The notes under the pieces were generated by a model. The model was given only the letters and a program-made list of their open reading frames with translations, was not told the DNA's origin and did not search any database. Source: an uncultured Collinsella sp. (GTDB taxonomy: Bacteria > Actinomycetota > Coriobacteriia > Coriobacteriales > Coriobacteriaceae). Taken from it: 48,926 nt of DNA. Within the stretch, counting starts at the first letter, position 1. Every line of letters starts with the position of its first letter. Positions 22,656 to 30,993 of the stretch are shown in pieces. The translations under genes and the position numbers were made by a program. The DNA is taken from the NCBI GenBank assembly GCA_900757615.1, contig CAAEON010000023.1, forward strand, positions 1 through 48,926. Reading direction: 5' to 3'.

Positions 22656-23951
22656 CTAGCGCGGCAGGCGAATCGTAAAGCGGCTGCCGACGCCCTCGAC
22701 TGAGGTCACGCCAATGACACCGCCATGGCTGTCGACGATCCACTTGGCAATGGCAAGCCCCAGACCCGAGCCCTGCGCGCCGGCATTGCGTGCGTTGTCG
22801 GCACGGTAGAACCGTTCAAACGCGTGAGCTGCGGATTCCTGATTCATGCCGATACCCTCGTCCTCAACACTTATGTCGATCGTGCCCATGCCCGCATTGG
22901 GCGTTATGCCAAATGCGACGGTCGTTCCCGCATCCGAGTACTTGGCGGCGTTTTGCACGATCACGCGCAGAGCCTGCTTCACGAGCGCCACGTCGACGGG
23001 CGCGTCGCAGCGCGGGTCGCTGGCAAGCAAGGCGTCAAAAGCCAGCCGATACGTGTGCTCGGCATCGATCATCTGTGACTCCTCGCATACCTCGCCGACC
23101 AGTGCAGCCATGTTGGTGTCCACGCGCCTCAGTACGGTGCGGCCGGCATCGCCGCGCGCCAAAAACAGCAGCTGCTCCACGAGCTCCTGCATGTGCTCGC
23201 TTTCGGCCTTGAGCGAGGCGATGGATTCCGCCAGCACGTCCGGGTCGTCTTTGCCCCAGCGGTCGAGCATGTTCACGTAGCCCTGAATCACCGCGATGGG
23301 CGTGCGCAGTTCGTGGCTTGCATCGTTGACAAAGCGCATCTGCTGCAGCTTGGCCTCTTGCATCTGGCGCAGCAGGCGGTTGAGCGCGACCTCGATGCTT
23401 GCCAGGTCGGCGTCGCCGGTGGTGACGCTCGGCGAGTCGACACTCGCGCGTTCAATCGCCTGCTCCAGCGTTTCCATCTTGCCGCCGGAGAGCTGCATGC
23501 GGCCGAGCTCGTCCACGCGCAAGGCAAGGTCGTTGAGCGGTGCCATGGTGCGGCGCACGCGGCGGGCGCCGCCGAGCATGTCGAGCACGCTGATGACCTG
23601 CCAACCCACAACGACAAGGTAGAGAGGCCATAACGCGACGAGGTCCTGCGCGAGGGGGAAGGTCTTGGTGGTACTTGCAAGCTCGACGGTATAGGTGAGT
23701 GTTGTCAGATCCCAGCCGCGTGCGGGCGTCAGCGACATGCCGTGAACGGTGGTGCCGGGGATCCATCCTGCGGTAAACGCGCCGTCGGGCAGCGTCTGGT
23801 TGTATCCATAGACGAGGATCGCCGCCACAATCACTACTAGCAGCAGGTCGAGCCAAACGTAGCTCATCAGACGGCGCCACATATAGCTCCAGTTGATGGC
23901 GCGGGCGATGGAGGTGACGCGCTTGGCCTCGGCGTTACGCACGGCAGACAT
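22656..23951 (-). CDS. Sensor histidine kinase
   Basis: A 431-residue kinase with two membrane segments (VWLDLLLVVIVAAILVYGY and LYLVVVGWQVISVLDML), an extracytoplasmic loop of about 70 residues between them, and a HAMP-like linker. The phosphoacceptor box is FVNDASHELRTPIAVIQGY, followed by N box VIVQNAAKYSD, G1 VEDEGIGM and G2 GSGLGLAIAKWIV. The chosen start gives MSAVRNAEAKR and overlaps the response regulator 3' end by 17 bases; longer frames only read the regulator's sequence. It pairs with the regulator at 23935-24720. Confidence 0.92.
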   Translation of the reverse strand: MSAVRNAEAKRVTSIARAINWSYMWRRLMSYVWLDLLLVVIVAAILVYGYNQTLPDGAFTAGWIPGTTVHGMSLTPARGWDLTTLTYTVELASTTKTFPLAQDLVALWPLYLVVVGWQVISVLDMLGGARRVRRTMAPLNDLALRVDELGRMQLSGGKMETLEQAIERASVDSPSVTTGDADLASIEVALNRLLRQMQEAKLQQMRFVNDASHELRTPIAVIQGYVNMLDRWGKDDPDVLAESIASLKAESEHMQELVEQLLFLARGDAGRTVLRRVDTNMAALVGEVCEESQMIDAEHTYRLAFDALLASDPRCDAPVDVALVKQALRVIVQNAAKYSDAGTTVAFGITPNAGMGTIDISVEDEGIGMNQESAAHAFERFYRADNARNAGAQGSGLGLAIAKWIVDSHGGVIGVTSVEGVGSRFTIRLPR

Positions 23952-24720
23952 AGCCCACCCCGCGCACGGTTTGGATGATGCGGGCGCCGCCGGCGTCTTC
24001 GATCTTGGCACGCAGGTGCGCGATGTGCACGTCGACGTTGTTGGTGTCGCCCACGTATTCGTAGCCCAGCGCCTCGTGCGCGATGCGCTCGCGCGTGAGT
24101 ACGGTCTCGGCATGCGCCATAAGCAGGGCGAGGACGTCGAACTCGCGGGCCGTGAGCGCGATGGGCGAGCCGCCGACCGTGACTTCGCGGCGGTCGGGAT
24201 CGAGCACGACTGAGCCAACGGTGAGTGTGGCAGGGGAGGGCGAGGCAGGGGTCTGGGCCATGTCACTGGCCGGGGGCATCGCGGTGGCCTTCTCGGCCAC
24301 GACGCCCGCCATGCCCGCTCCGGCGCCGACGCCAGCTACGCCCGAAGCCGCCCGCACGGCCTCCGAGCGCTTCAACGCCACGCGGATCCGTGCGAATAGC
24401 TCCTCAATTGCAAACGGCTTGGTTAAGTAATCATCGGCACCGGCATCGAGCCCAGCCACCTTGTCCATCACGGCATCGCGCGCGGTGACCATAATCACCG
24501 GCACATCCTTGTGCTTGCGGATGCGCCGCAGCACTTCCATACCGTTGAGCTGCGGCAACAGTACGTCGAGCAGAATCAGATCGTAGTCGCGCTCCAGCGC
24601 AAGGTCCACGGCGGTGCGGCCGTCGGCGGCGTGCTCCACCTGGTAGCCCTCGTGCTCCAGCTCGAGCGTCACAAAGCGGGCGATTTTCTCCTCGTCCTCT
24701 ACGATCAGGATCCGTGCCAT
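23935..24720 (-). CDS. OmpR-family response regulator with extended linker
   Basis: The 261-residue protein has a receiver domain (ILIVEDEEKIARFV, phosphoacceptor Asp52 in LILLDVLLP, Thr of VTARD, Lys of YLTKPF) and a C-terminal winged helix (ITALTAREFDVLALLMA-type region, RAKIEDAGGARIIQTVRGVGYV). The linker between them is unusually long, about 45 residues and rich in Ala, Gly, Pro and Met. It is followed by, and overlaps, its kinase. It lies 18 bases downstream of the DUF4342 gene, so all three are probably one operon. Confidence 0.93.
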   Translation of the reverse strand: MARILIVEDEEKIARFVTLELEHEGYQVEHAADGRTAVDLALERDYDLILLDVLLPQLNGMEVLRRIRKHKDVPVIMVTARDAVMDKVAGLDAGADDYLTKPFAIEELFARIRVALKRSEAVRAASGVAGVGAGAGMAGVVAEKATAMPPASDMAQTPASPSPATLTVGSVVLDPDRREVTVGGSPIALTAREFDVLALLMAHAETVLTRERIAHEALGYEYVGDTNNVDVHIAHLRAKIEDAGGARIIQTVRGVGYVCRA

Positions 24721-24738
24721 GCGTGCCCCCGTCTGCGA

Positions 24739-25281
24739 TTACTTGTCGTCGTTGAGATTTTGCTTGATGTCGTCCGCGGCATCGGCGGCGTGATCCATAA
24801 GGTTGTTGATGCTGCCGGGCACGTCGCCGTCGCTGTCGATGCGGTAACGCATGCCAAAGAACAGGCCAATCAGCATCAGCCAGATCGTAGCGCCCCAGGC
24901 AAACAGGGCGATGATGGGGATCAGGATGGGGATGTTGAGGATGATCGCGTCGCGGCGCGTGGCGATAAACTTGGTGTCCAGGCTCAGGCGGAAGAGCTTT
25001 TTGAGGTACTCCCACACGCTGTCCATCTTCTTGGAGAAGTCGGTCTTTTCGCTCGACTTCTCGTAGGCGGCCTGCGCGGCGACCATCTCGGCCGAAGGCT
25101 CGTCGACCGGCGCGGACTCGGTGGCGGCGTGCGCCGACGTGGTCTGGGTCTTGCCCTGCGACTCAAGCCAAATGATGGCATCCAGAACGTTGCCGTCGGC
25201 GGCGTCGAGCGCGGCCTTGGCATCGGTGTAGCTCACGTTGCACTTGGTGCGGATGGTTTCAACTTTTTCGAGGTCGTCCAT
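24739..25281 (-). CDS. DUF4342-domain membrane protein
   Basis: The 180-residue protein starts with a UBA-like DUF4342 domain (VETIRTKCNVSYTDAKAALDAADGNVLDAIIWLES). A low-complexity Ala/Ser/Glu linker follows, then a basic amphipathic stretch and a hydrophobic hairpin (DAIILNIPILIPIIALFAW, WLMLIGLFFGM), and finally an acidic tail. GAAAGGACAGGTC precedes the ATG. It is the first gene of an apparent operon with a two-component system. The function of DUF4342 proteins is not known; a membrane-stress or kinase-accessory role is inferred from position only. Confidence 0.8.
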   Translation of the reverse strand: MDDLEKVETIRTKCNVSYTDAKAALDAADGNVLDAIIWLESQGKTQTTSAHAATESAPVDEPSAEMVAAQAAYEKSSEKTDFSKKMDSVWEYLKKLFRLSLDTKFIATRRDAIILNIPILIPIIALFAWGATIWLMLIGLFFGMRYRIDSDGDVPGSINNLMDHAADAADDIKQNLNDDK

Positions 25282-25544
25282 GACCTGTCCTTTCGTTCGA
25301 TGGGCACGACGCCGGGCGATTTGCCCGGGCGCGAGCGTTGCGTTCGGCGGCCTGCGTCGCGCGGCGCCGCCCCGCCCTTGGTCGAACTCTATAGTGCAGG
25401 TTATAGATTAAGCGATTCTTGAGCCAAGATTAATGTTGGATGAGTTTTTGGGTGGCGAAGCGCGTGACGCGGGGCGCGCAGGCAAGGGGAAGGTCGGTTT
25501 TGCGTGGCGTGAAGGAGGGGCGGTCTGATCTTTGGGATAGCTGA

Positions 25545-25732
25545 TAGCGAGGTCTAATACTTTTCCGAGAAGTGAACGAGTGAAAACGGACCCCCGAAGC
25601 ATCGACACTTTAGAGGTGCCGCTTCCTGCGGTTTCAATGCTGAAATCCCACGATTTTGCCGCCGAAAGATGCGGATGTTTCAGGGGTCCAAAAACAGCCG
25701 TTCACTTCGCGGAAAAGTATTAGACCTCGATA
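25545..25732. repeat. 188-bp element with 33-bp terminal inverted repeats
   Basis: The arm at 25545-25577 (containing GGTCTAATACTTTTCCG) is complementary to 25700-25732 with two mismatches. Inside, GGACCCC near 25590 and GGGGTCC near 25683 form a second nested pair. The remaining 567-base gap shows no gene. The layout resembles a small MITE-like element or a long structured RNA. It lies upstream of an AbiEi-type gene. Confidence 0.75.
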
Positions 25733-25814
25733 GCGGGGGGGTGGGGTGCCGGTGTAAAACGGCGTCAGAAATGGGATAAACAAGGCAAACGGATCACATG
25801 GATCAAAAATCACG

Positions 25815-25842
25815 TTGCAAAAGTATGAAAATATCCTACAAT
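25815..25842 (+). promoter_or_regulatory. Promoter of the AbiEi-like gene, predicted leaderless transcript
   Basis: TTGCAA (25815-25820) and TACAAT (25837-25842) are separated by 16 bases. The expected start of transcription, 6-8 bases after TACAAT, coincides with the ATG at 25849. No ribosome binding site is present, which agrees with a leaderless mRNA, common in Actinobacteria. Confidence 0.6.
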
Positions 25843-25848
25843 TGCAGC

Positions 25849-26472
25849 ATGAAGTACTTTAGCAACATAACGGCGATAAGCGAGCTTTCCGAGAGCGAGG
25901 GCGTGTTCACCACGGCCCAGGCGGCTCGCATGGACATCTCTCGAGATACACTGGCGCACTCATGCCGCGCAGGGCGTCTTGAACGGATATGCCACGGCGC
26001 CTACCGGATGTCTGGAACGCAGCGCCGAGACACCGACGAGCTCAACGCCTTTTGGAAGCTCACCAATCCTTCCCTTTACGCGTGGGAGAGAAAACGTCAG
26101 TGGGATGGCATCGCCGTGAGCGGTACGACTGCGGCGAACCTACAGCAAATGGGCGATTTCTATCTGTCTCCCTACAGAATGACCGCACCCATGCGCATAA
26201 ATACAAGAAACGAATCACTCTCTTTTGCAAAGCGCGAGATTGCTGAGCAGGATATTGTTTGGCTCGACGGCCTGCCGGTAACCAAGCCCGAGCGCACGCT
26301 TGTCGATCTTTGCCTCGATTGCGAGGATCCTTCATTAATCATCGATGCCTATCGCGACGCGCTTGGGCGTGGGCTCGATACGCAGCGGCTGAAAGCTCTC
26401 GTAAAGGAGAGCTCTAAAACCACCAAACGACGCGAGCTGATGAGGCCATTGCTGGTTGTGCTAAACGGCTAA
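25849..26472 (+). CDS. AbiEi-family antitoxin-like transcriptional regulator, orphan
   Basis: A 207-residue protein with the N-terminal AbiEi winged-helix motif (SESEGVFTTAQAARMDISRDTLAHSCRAGRLERICHGAYRM) and a C-terminal region (LPVTKPERTLVDLCLDCEDPSLIIDAYRDAL) seen in type IV toxin-antitoxin antitoxins. Normally a nucleotidyltransferase toxin (AbiEii) follows, but here the next gene is a MutT 97 bases away. The protein may be a solitary regulator. ATG 25849 is preferred to the in-frame ATG at 25798 because a good promoter places transcription initiation at it. Confidence 0.75.
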   Translation: MKYFSNITAISELSESEGVFTTAQAARMDISRDTLAHSCRAGRLERICHGAYRMSGTQRRDTDELNAFWKLTNPSLYAWERKRQWDGIAVSGTTAANLQQMGDFYLSPYRMTAPMRINTRNESLSFAKREIAEQDIVWLDGLPVTKPERTLVDLCLDCEDPSLIIDAYRDALGRGLDTQRLKALVKESSKTTKRRELMRPLLVVLNG

Positions 26473-26569
26473 TGCGAACATGCATGCTGACTCTTATGGC
26501 GTTTCGCCGCGCGGGCCCGTGTCGATCACCTATACTGGTTGGGCTTAACTGGAGAGGTGATAGCTAGTT

Positions 26570-26965
26570 ATGAAATCAATCAATGTTGCAGCGGCGATTA
26601 TTCAGAAGGACGGGAAAATCCTGAGCTGCCAGCGCGGTTATGGTGAGTTTAAAGACGGCTGGGAGTTCCCGGGCGGAAAGCTCGAGCCGGGTGAGACCGG
26701 CGAGCAGGCTATCGTACGTGAGATTCAAGAAGAGCTCGAGGTGACGATCGGCAACCTCGACTACTTGTGCACGGTCGAACACGATTACGCGACGTTTCAC
26801 CTGTCGATGCAGTGCTACCTGGCAAGCATCCTTTCGGGTGGGTTCAAAGAGCACGCTCACGAGGACATGAAGTGGCTCGATGCCAATAACCTGTGGGATG
26901 TCGATTGGCTCCCAGCAGATGTCAAAGTCGTCGAGGAGCTCGAAAAGAAGCTTGGACTTAAGTAA
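26570..26965 (+). CDS. MutT-like NUDIX hydrolase
   Basis: A 131-residue NUDIX protein. The Nudix box is GGKLEPGETGEQAIVREIQEELEV; the usual Gly after the EE pair is replaced by Glu, a change tolerated in many MutT relatives. The N-terminus VAAAIIQKDGKILSCQRGYGEFKDGWEFPGGK matches (deoxy)NTP pyrophosphohydrolases that remove oxidised nucleotides. TATACT at 26531 may be the -10 box, and GGAGAGGTG precedes the ATG. It ends at a shared terminator with the convergent helicase gene. Confidence 0.9.
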   Translation: MKSINVAAAIIQKDGKILSCQRGYGEFKDGWEFPGGKLEPGETGEQAIVREIQEELEVTIGNLDYLCTVEHDYATFHLSMQCYLASILSGGFKEHAHEDMKWLDANNLWDVDWLPADVKVVEELEKKLGLK

Positions 26966-26968
26966 GTC

Positions 26969-27006
26969 AAAAGGAGCGGGCGCCACATGGCGACTCGCTC
27001 CTTTTT
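26969..27006. terminator. Bidirectional terminator between mutT and the helicase
   Basis: AAAAGGAGCG (26969-26978) pairs with CGCTCCTTTT (26996-27005), followed by T on the plus strand and by TTTTGAC on the minus strand. It separates two convergent genes. Confidence 0.8.
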
Positions 27007-27007
27007 G

Positions 27008-29884
27008 CTACTCGGCCTCGCTCAAATCGCTGAGCATAAACTCGTAAATGTCCTGACGTACGGGCGCATTGAGCTCATATTCGATTTCGACGGCGTTGTC
27101 GCCGCTCTTAGTTTTAATAGCTTCGAACTCGCCGGTCGGATGCATTTCGCCTAAGAAATAGAACTCCCTACCGCCCTTATCGTCCTTGTTCTTACGCATA
27201 AACAAATACGTCTTTAGCCCGTTGCCCGGCCATGCCTGCAGGCGCTGAATCTCGGGGGAGTTGAGCGTGCGGTTGTTCTTAGAGATTGCAACTAGCTTGC
27301 TTGGCGAAACAAAGCGGTCTTCATACTGAATTGACTCACTAATGTCGGGTGCCTTGTCATAGTTAATAAACACGGGGAATGTATTGGTCTTCTCGTCGTA
27401 GAAGTAACCGCCAAGGTTTTGGCCGTTGATGTTCTTTTCCCAGTTCATCAGGCGGCAAACCTCCTCGTACGTGTACTTGGCGTTGAGAACGAAATTCGTG
27501 TTTTCGTACGTCTCGGCATAGTCGAGTCGGTTACGCGCAATGCCAAAATCCAGCACCTCGAGAACCTGACGCTTGAACTCTGCGTTGCACAGGGCGCTTG
27601 CAAACACTTCGGTCAGACGAGGTCCGCATCCATCGTCAATAAGTAGGGAAACGAAATCTTTAGGAGTGGCAAAGTCGCCCTTAAGGACTGCGATTGCCGA
27701 CCTAACGGCGCTGTCCTTAAGCCGTGCGCGGTAGTTCCTAAGTGCAGCCTCGCGCATATGCTGGTAGCCCTCGTGTCCGGCTTCGACGAGCGTTTGAAGC
27801 AAATAGAGGTCTTCGAATCGCTTGCCCGCGGCGAGCTTTTGCGAAATAAATTTGAGAATCTTGTTTTGATCAGAGGAAAATTGAACCGTGTAGTCCGGCT
27901 CATATTTGGAAAGAAATGCATGGTAGGACCCCAGGCCGCTATTCTTGAAGATAAGCAGCGGATCGATGGAGCCATTACGATCAAATTCGAGCAGCGAGGG
28001 AATCTTGCCGAGTCTTTGGCGTAAGTCGAGATATTCGTTTTTCAAAAACCTGACGGAGGTGAAATCGCCGCCATCGATGGCCTTGTAAATGCGTGCCTCG
28101 GAAATACGATCGAAGCTCACAGTCGAGCATCCGGGGATCGCCGAATCACCCTCTTGGACAAGACGGCGCAGGCGGTCTTTGTTGTACGTTTTATCACCCG
28201 AAAGCGCGATGGGCACTAGGAAGTTGCTCTGGTAGTTGCCAATAAAGTCGAGCACCAGTGCGTATTCCTTGCCATCATTCAGGCGCAGACCTCGTCCGAG
28301 CTGCTGAATAAAGATGATTGCGGAGTCGGTGCGTCGAAGCATGATGATCTGATTGAGCGAGGGGATGTCGACGCCTTCGTTCATGATGTCGACCGAGAAA
28401 ATGTATTCGAGCTCGCCGGCCTCAAGTTGGCTGATTGCGGCATCGCGGACCTCATCAGAATCCTGGCCGCTAATCGCGGTCGTCCGATATCCCATCTCGT
28501 TGAATTTGCGCGACAGTTCTTCGGCCTCGGCGTTTCGATTGCAGAAAATTAAGCCCCTGCGGTTGCTTTTGGTGACGCTATATTCTTCGATCTTCTCGGT
28601 GATGTGACGCACGCGCTCGTCAGACGTCAAGCGTCCGAACAAGGCGGTGTCTTCGACCGTCTCGTCGTCAATCTCCAGATCGTGAATGCCAAAATAATGG
28701 AAGGGGGCTAGCATCTCCTCGGCCAAAGCGTCCTGCAACGTGATCTGGAACGCGATAACGTGATTGAAAAGGGCAAAGACGTCGTAGCCGTCGGTGCGAT
28801 TAGGCGTAGCGGTCATACCCAGATAAAACCGAGGCGCAAAGTGCGACATGATGGATTGGTAGCCCTGAGATCCCGTGCGGTGGGCCTCGTCGATGACGAT
28901 GTAGTCGAACTCATCGGGACGGAAATCGCTCAGATGTTTGGCGACTGAAGAACACATGGCAAACACGCAGGTGGCATTGCTTATATTCTTGCCAGTTTGA
29001 TAGGTGTCGAACGTGTAGACACTACCTAAGAGCCGTTCGTAGCTTGCACGGGAGGCGTCTATAATGCGCCGGCGGTGCGCAAGAAAGAGGATGCGCCGGG
29101 GTTTAGTTGCGAGCACGTCGAACGCCGAAAGGAAGGTCTTGCCAGTGCCGGTTGCCGAGACCAGCAATGCACGGGTCTCGCCCTTGCGGTGGATTACGCC
29201 GAGCGCCTCAAGGGCGCGCTGCTGCATTTTATTGGGCTTGATTTCTTCGAGGTCGTTCGTGGTTGGGCTAACAGTTGCCTGGAACGTCGGTTTCGATTTG
29301 GGCTTTGACGGACATGCCGATCGATATGCGGCATAGTTCTCAATCCAGTCTTGGGAAAGCAAAACGGTTGAGGTGCCGTTCCACAACGAATTGAACTCGC
29401 TCCTCAGTTCGCCGAGTAGGCGGCTGTTCTCGACAGTCTGGTACAGCACGTTCCATTCTTTATTACAGGTGAGGGCGGTCTGCGTCATGTTCGAGCTGCC
29501 GACGATGACCGTGCTGGTTTTGCCCTTATCAAAAATGTATCCCTTGGCATGCAAATTACCCTGGAATACGCGAACTTCTATGTTGTCGTATTCCAGGAGC
29601 TTGCGAAAGGCATCGGGTGAGTTGAAGTTGAGATAGGTGGACGTGAGCAGCCTGCCCTTAATGCCACGCTGCTTGAGCTCCTGGAACGCCTCGACCAGGA
29701 TTTGAAGGCCGCCGTCTGCAACAAACGCTACGCAAAAGTCAAAAGAGCTGCAGGTTGAGAGCTGCTCCTTGATAACGGATAGTAGTGTTCCGCCTGTCGC
29801 CTTCGAGTTGGCGATGAGCTTGGGTGAATCGTTCTCGCGTGCAAGCGAGTCGAATTCAATATCAATCTGCTGCTGCGTAGTCAT
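27008..29884 (-). CDS. PLD-nuclease / SF2 helicase / DUF3427 protein, probable defence gene
   Basis: The 958-residue protein has three parts. A phospholipase D-like nuclease domain covers about residues 35-190 (HAKGYIFDKGKTSTVIVGSSNMT gives the HxK...N motif). An SF2 helicase follows (Walker A SATGTGKTF, DEAH motif VIDEAHRTGSQGY, motif III LGMTATPNR, motif VI QQLGRGLRL). The C-terminus from about residue 600 resembles DUF3427. This architecture recurs in bacterial islands and suggests restriction of foreign DNA, although it has not been shown here. ATG 29884 has AAAGG upstream; a TTG at 29893 is less likely. Codon use is more AT-rich than the core genes. Confidence 0.85.
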   Translation of the reverse strand: MTTQQQIDIEFDSLARENDSPKLIANSKATGGTLLSVIKEQLSTCSSFDFCVAFVADGGLQILVEAFQELKQRGIKGRLLTSTYLNFNSPDAFRKLLEYDNIEVRVFQGNLHAKGYIFDKGKTSTVIVGSSNMTQTALTCNKEWNVLYQTVENSRLLGELRSEFNSLWNGTSTVLLSQDWIENYAAYRSACPSKPKSKPTFQATVSPTTNDLEEIKPNKMQQRALEALGVIHRKGETRALLVSATGTGKTFLSAFDVLATKPRRILFLAHRRRIIDASRASYERLLGSVYTFDTYQTGKNISNATCVFAMCSSVAKHLSDFRPDEFDYIVIDEAHRTGSQGYQSIMSHFAPRFYLGMTATPNRTDGYDVFALFNHVIAFQITLQDALAEEMLAPFHYFGIHDLEIDDETVEDTALFGRLTSDERVRHITEKIEEYSVTKSNRRGLIFCNRNAEAEELSRKFNEMGYRTTAISGQDSDEVRDAAISQLEAGELEYIFSVDIMNEGVDIPSLNQIIMLRRTDSAIIFIQQLGRGLRLNDGKEYALVLDFIGNYQSNFLVPIALSGDKTYNKDRLRRLVQEGDSAIPGCSTVSFDRISEARIYKAIDGGDFTSVRFLKNEYLDLRQRLGKIPSLLEFDRNGSIDPLLIFKNSGLGSYHAFLSKYEPDYTVQFSSDQNKILKFISQKLAAGKRFEDLYLLQTLVEAGHEGYQHMREAALRNYRARLKDSAVRSAIAVLKGDFATPKDFVSLLIDDGCGPRLTEVFASALCNAEFKRQVLEVLDFGIARNRLDYAETYENTNFVLNAKYTYEEVCRLMNWEKNINGQNLGGYFYDEKTNTFPVFINYDKAPDISESIQYEDRFVSPSKLVAISKNNRTLNSPEIQRLQAWPGNGLKTYLFMRKNKDDKGGREFYFLGEMHPTGEFEAIKTKSGDNAVEIEYELNAPVRQDIYEFMLSDLSEAE

Positions 29885-30330
29885 CCCGGCCAAACCTTTC
29901 GAAAGACTATGTTGGCGCCAGGATAACAGATCGATCGTTCGTGTTTTGGGCGTATGTGATTTTTAGACTATCGGCTACTCAAGTTTGTGGCCGCGGCCTT
30001 GGTGCCGTGTCTTACCGGACTTCCCTCTATCTATGTGTATGCGTTTTTGTCTTATAGGCTGCTGGGAGAAGTTCTGCCCCCAAGATTCCGCGCATGCCAT
30101 GGCTTCGTGTCGGCCATGTGGCAAGCTGCTTGTCATGGCCTCGCCGGAATCGACCGCAAATGGCCACAGATGGATATGCAAGTTCTTATCGCTACGTGAG
30201 AAAAACTTGCAGATTTCGCAAGTTCTTGTCATGTGGTGAGAAAAACTTGCAGATTTGGGCGAGCAATGGACAACCGGATTGTTCCTAGAATCGATATCTC
30301 GATTAGTTGATAGCCTTTCGTGATGCCCGG
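29885..30330. other. Intergenic region with a tandem 40-bp hairpin repeat
   Basis: No gene can be supported. At 30178-30216 and 30218-30256 two copies of a 40-base unit occur; each begins GCAAGTTCTT and ends GAGAAAAACTTGCAGATTT, so each can fold into a hairpin with an 8-bp stem (GCAAGTT/AACTTGC). The remaining sequence has short open frames with no protein-like composition. Confidence 0.55.
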
Positions 30331-30516
30331 GTTGCAGAGTCGATTGACGAGGAGGCGAAGCGCGAGCGCGAGCTACGTCCATTTGAGCTCAGGTCGCTCG
30401 AGAAGATCACCGGTGGTTATGAGAAGATCATTATCGTTCGCCGGGGGAGCCATCCGACCGACATCGACGGCATCAAAATCGTCTCTGCAGTCGACTTCTT
30501 GATGGGTAGGCTTTGA
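30331..30516 (+). pseudogene. Remnant C-terminus of a DUF4143-type ATPase
   Basis: The frame encodes ARVAESIDEEAKRERELRPF, then EKIIIVRR and DIDGIKIVSAVDFLMGRL. This matches the usual C-terminal end of archaeal-type ATPases (QVAES...RE..PF...DGI.I....FL). The front part, including Walker motifs, is absent, and no ribosome site precedes it. It ends next to another truncated gene, so a deletion probably joined the two. Confidence 0.65.
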
Positions 30517-30536
30517 GCTTAGGGTGTTCTGTGGGT

Positions 30537-30677
30537 TTATGGACACTTTGGCAGCGAGATTGCCTCTCTGTAGGCAAATTCCGCCCAGGACCCGATGAGG
30601 ATAACGTGGTCGATGCACCCTGCTTCCTCGACTAGGTCGAGTACTTTTAAGAAGGTTCGTTGCTGCTCAGTCAACAT
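30537..30677 (-). pseudogene. Truncated nucleotidyltransferase-like gene
   Basis: Forty-six residues remain: MLTEQQRTFLKVLDLVEEAG, then CIDHVILIGSWAEFAYREAI and a short unrelated tail. The GSW motif after a beta strand is the start of a nucleotidyltransferase fold (catalytic GSxxE/W region). The later catalytic aspartates are missing. The start overlaps the end of the upstream 103-residue gene by 11 bases, so both formed an operon before truncation. Confidence 0.6.
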
Positions 30678-30978
30678 TCGGCACCCTCCCCAACGCACGT
30701 ATGATTTGCTTTTGAGATTGCTTTTGTTCTCTGATGGCGGCCGCAAGAGCCCCTCGGCGTTCGATTTTGGCTCGCAGCTCATCAACCTCTGCAGCAGGGA
30801 CATAGTCGCTTTTGACCTTGTCGCCGACTCGATAGTTGAGATAGCAGTATTCGTGGCCCTTTATGTTTCGCATGCGGATGCTGCCCTTTGGAAGGAGGTC
30901 AATCTCCTGTTCCATGAGCCCCAAGAGGCGGCTCGAGCGTGCATATTCCTCTTCTAGGACATCTTCTAAGACGGACAT
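30667..30978 (-). CDS. Small DNA- or RNA-binding-like protein, possible antitoxin half of a broken pair
   Basis: A 103-residue protein: an acidic N-terminal helix (VLEDVLEEEYARSSRLLGLMEQE), a compact beta part (GSIRMRNIKGHEYCYLNYRVGDKVKSDYV) and a basic C-terminal helix (KQSQKQIIRALGR). The KG.EY.YL.YR.G.KVKS.Y pattern is shared by small proteins encoded next to GSW-type nucleotidyltransferases. A perfect palindrome in its promoter region suggests autoregulation. Its partner is truncated. I do not know its biochemical function. Confidence 0.6.
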   Translation of the reverse strand: MSVLEDVLEEEYARSSRLLGLMEQEIDLLPKGSIRMRNIKGHEYCYLNYRVGDKVKSDYVPAAEVDELRAKIERRGALAAAIREQKQSQKQIIRALGRVPNVD

Positions 30979-30993
30979 GGCGCCCCCCTGAGT

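Noticed and set aside
29985..30239. Short plus-strand frame rich in Cys and Trp
   Set aside because: No start signal, no family, unusual composition and overlap with hairpin repeats.
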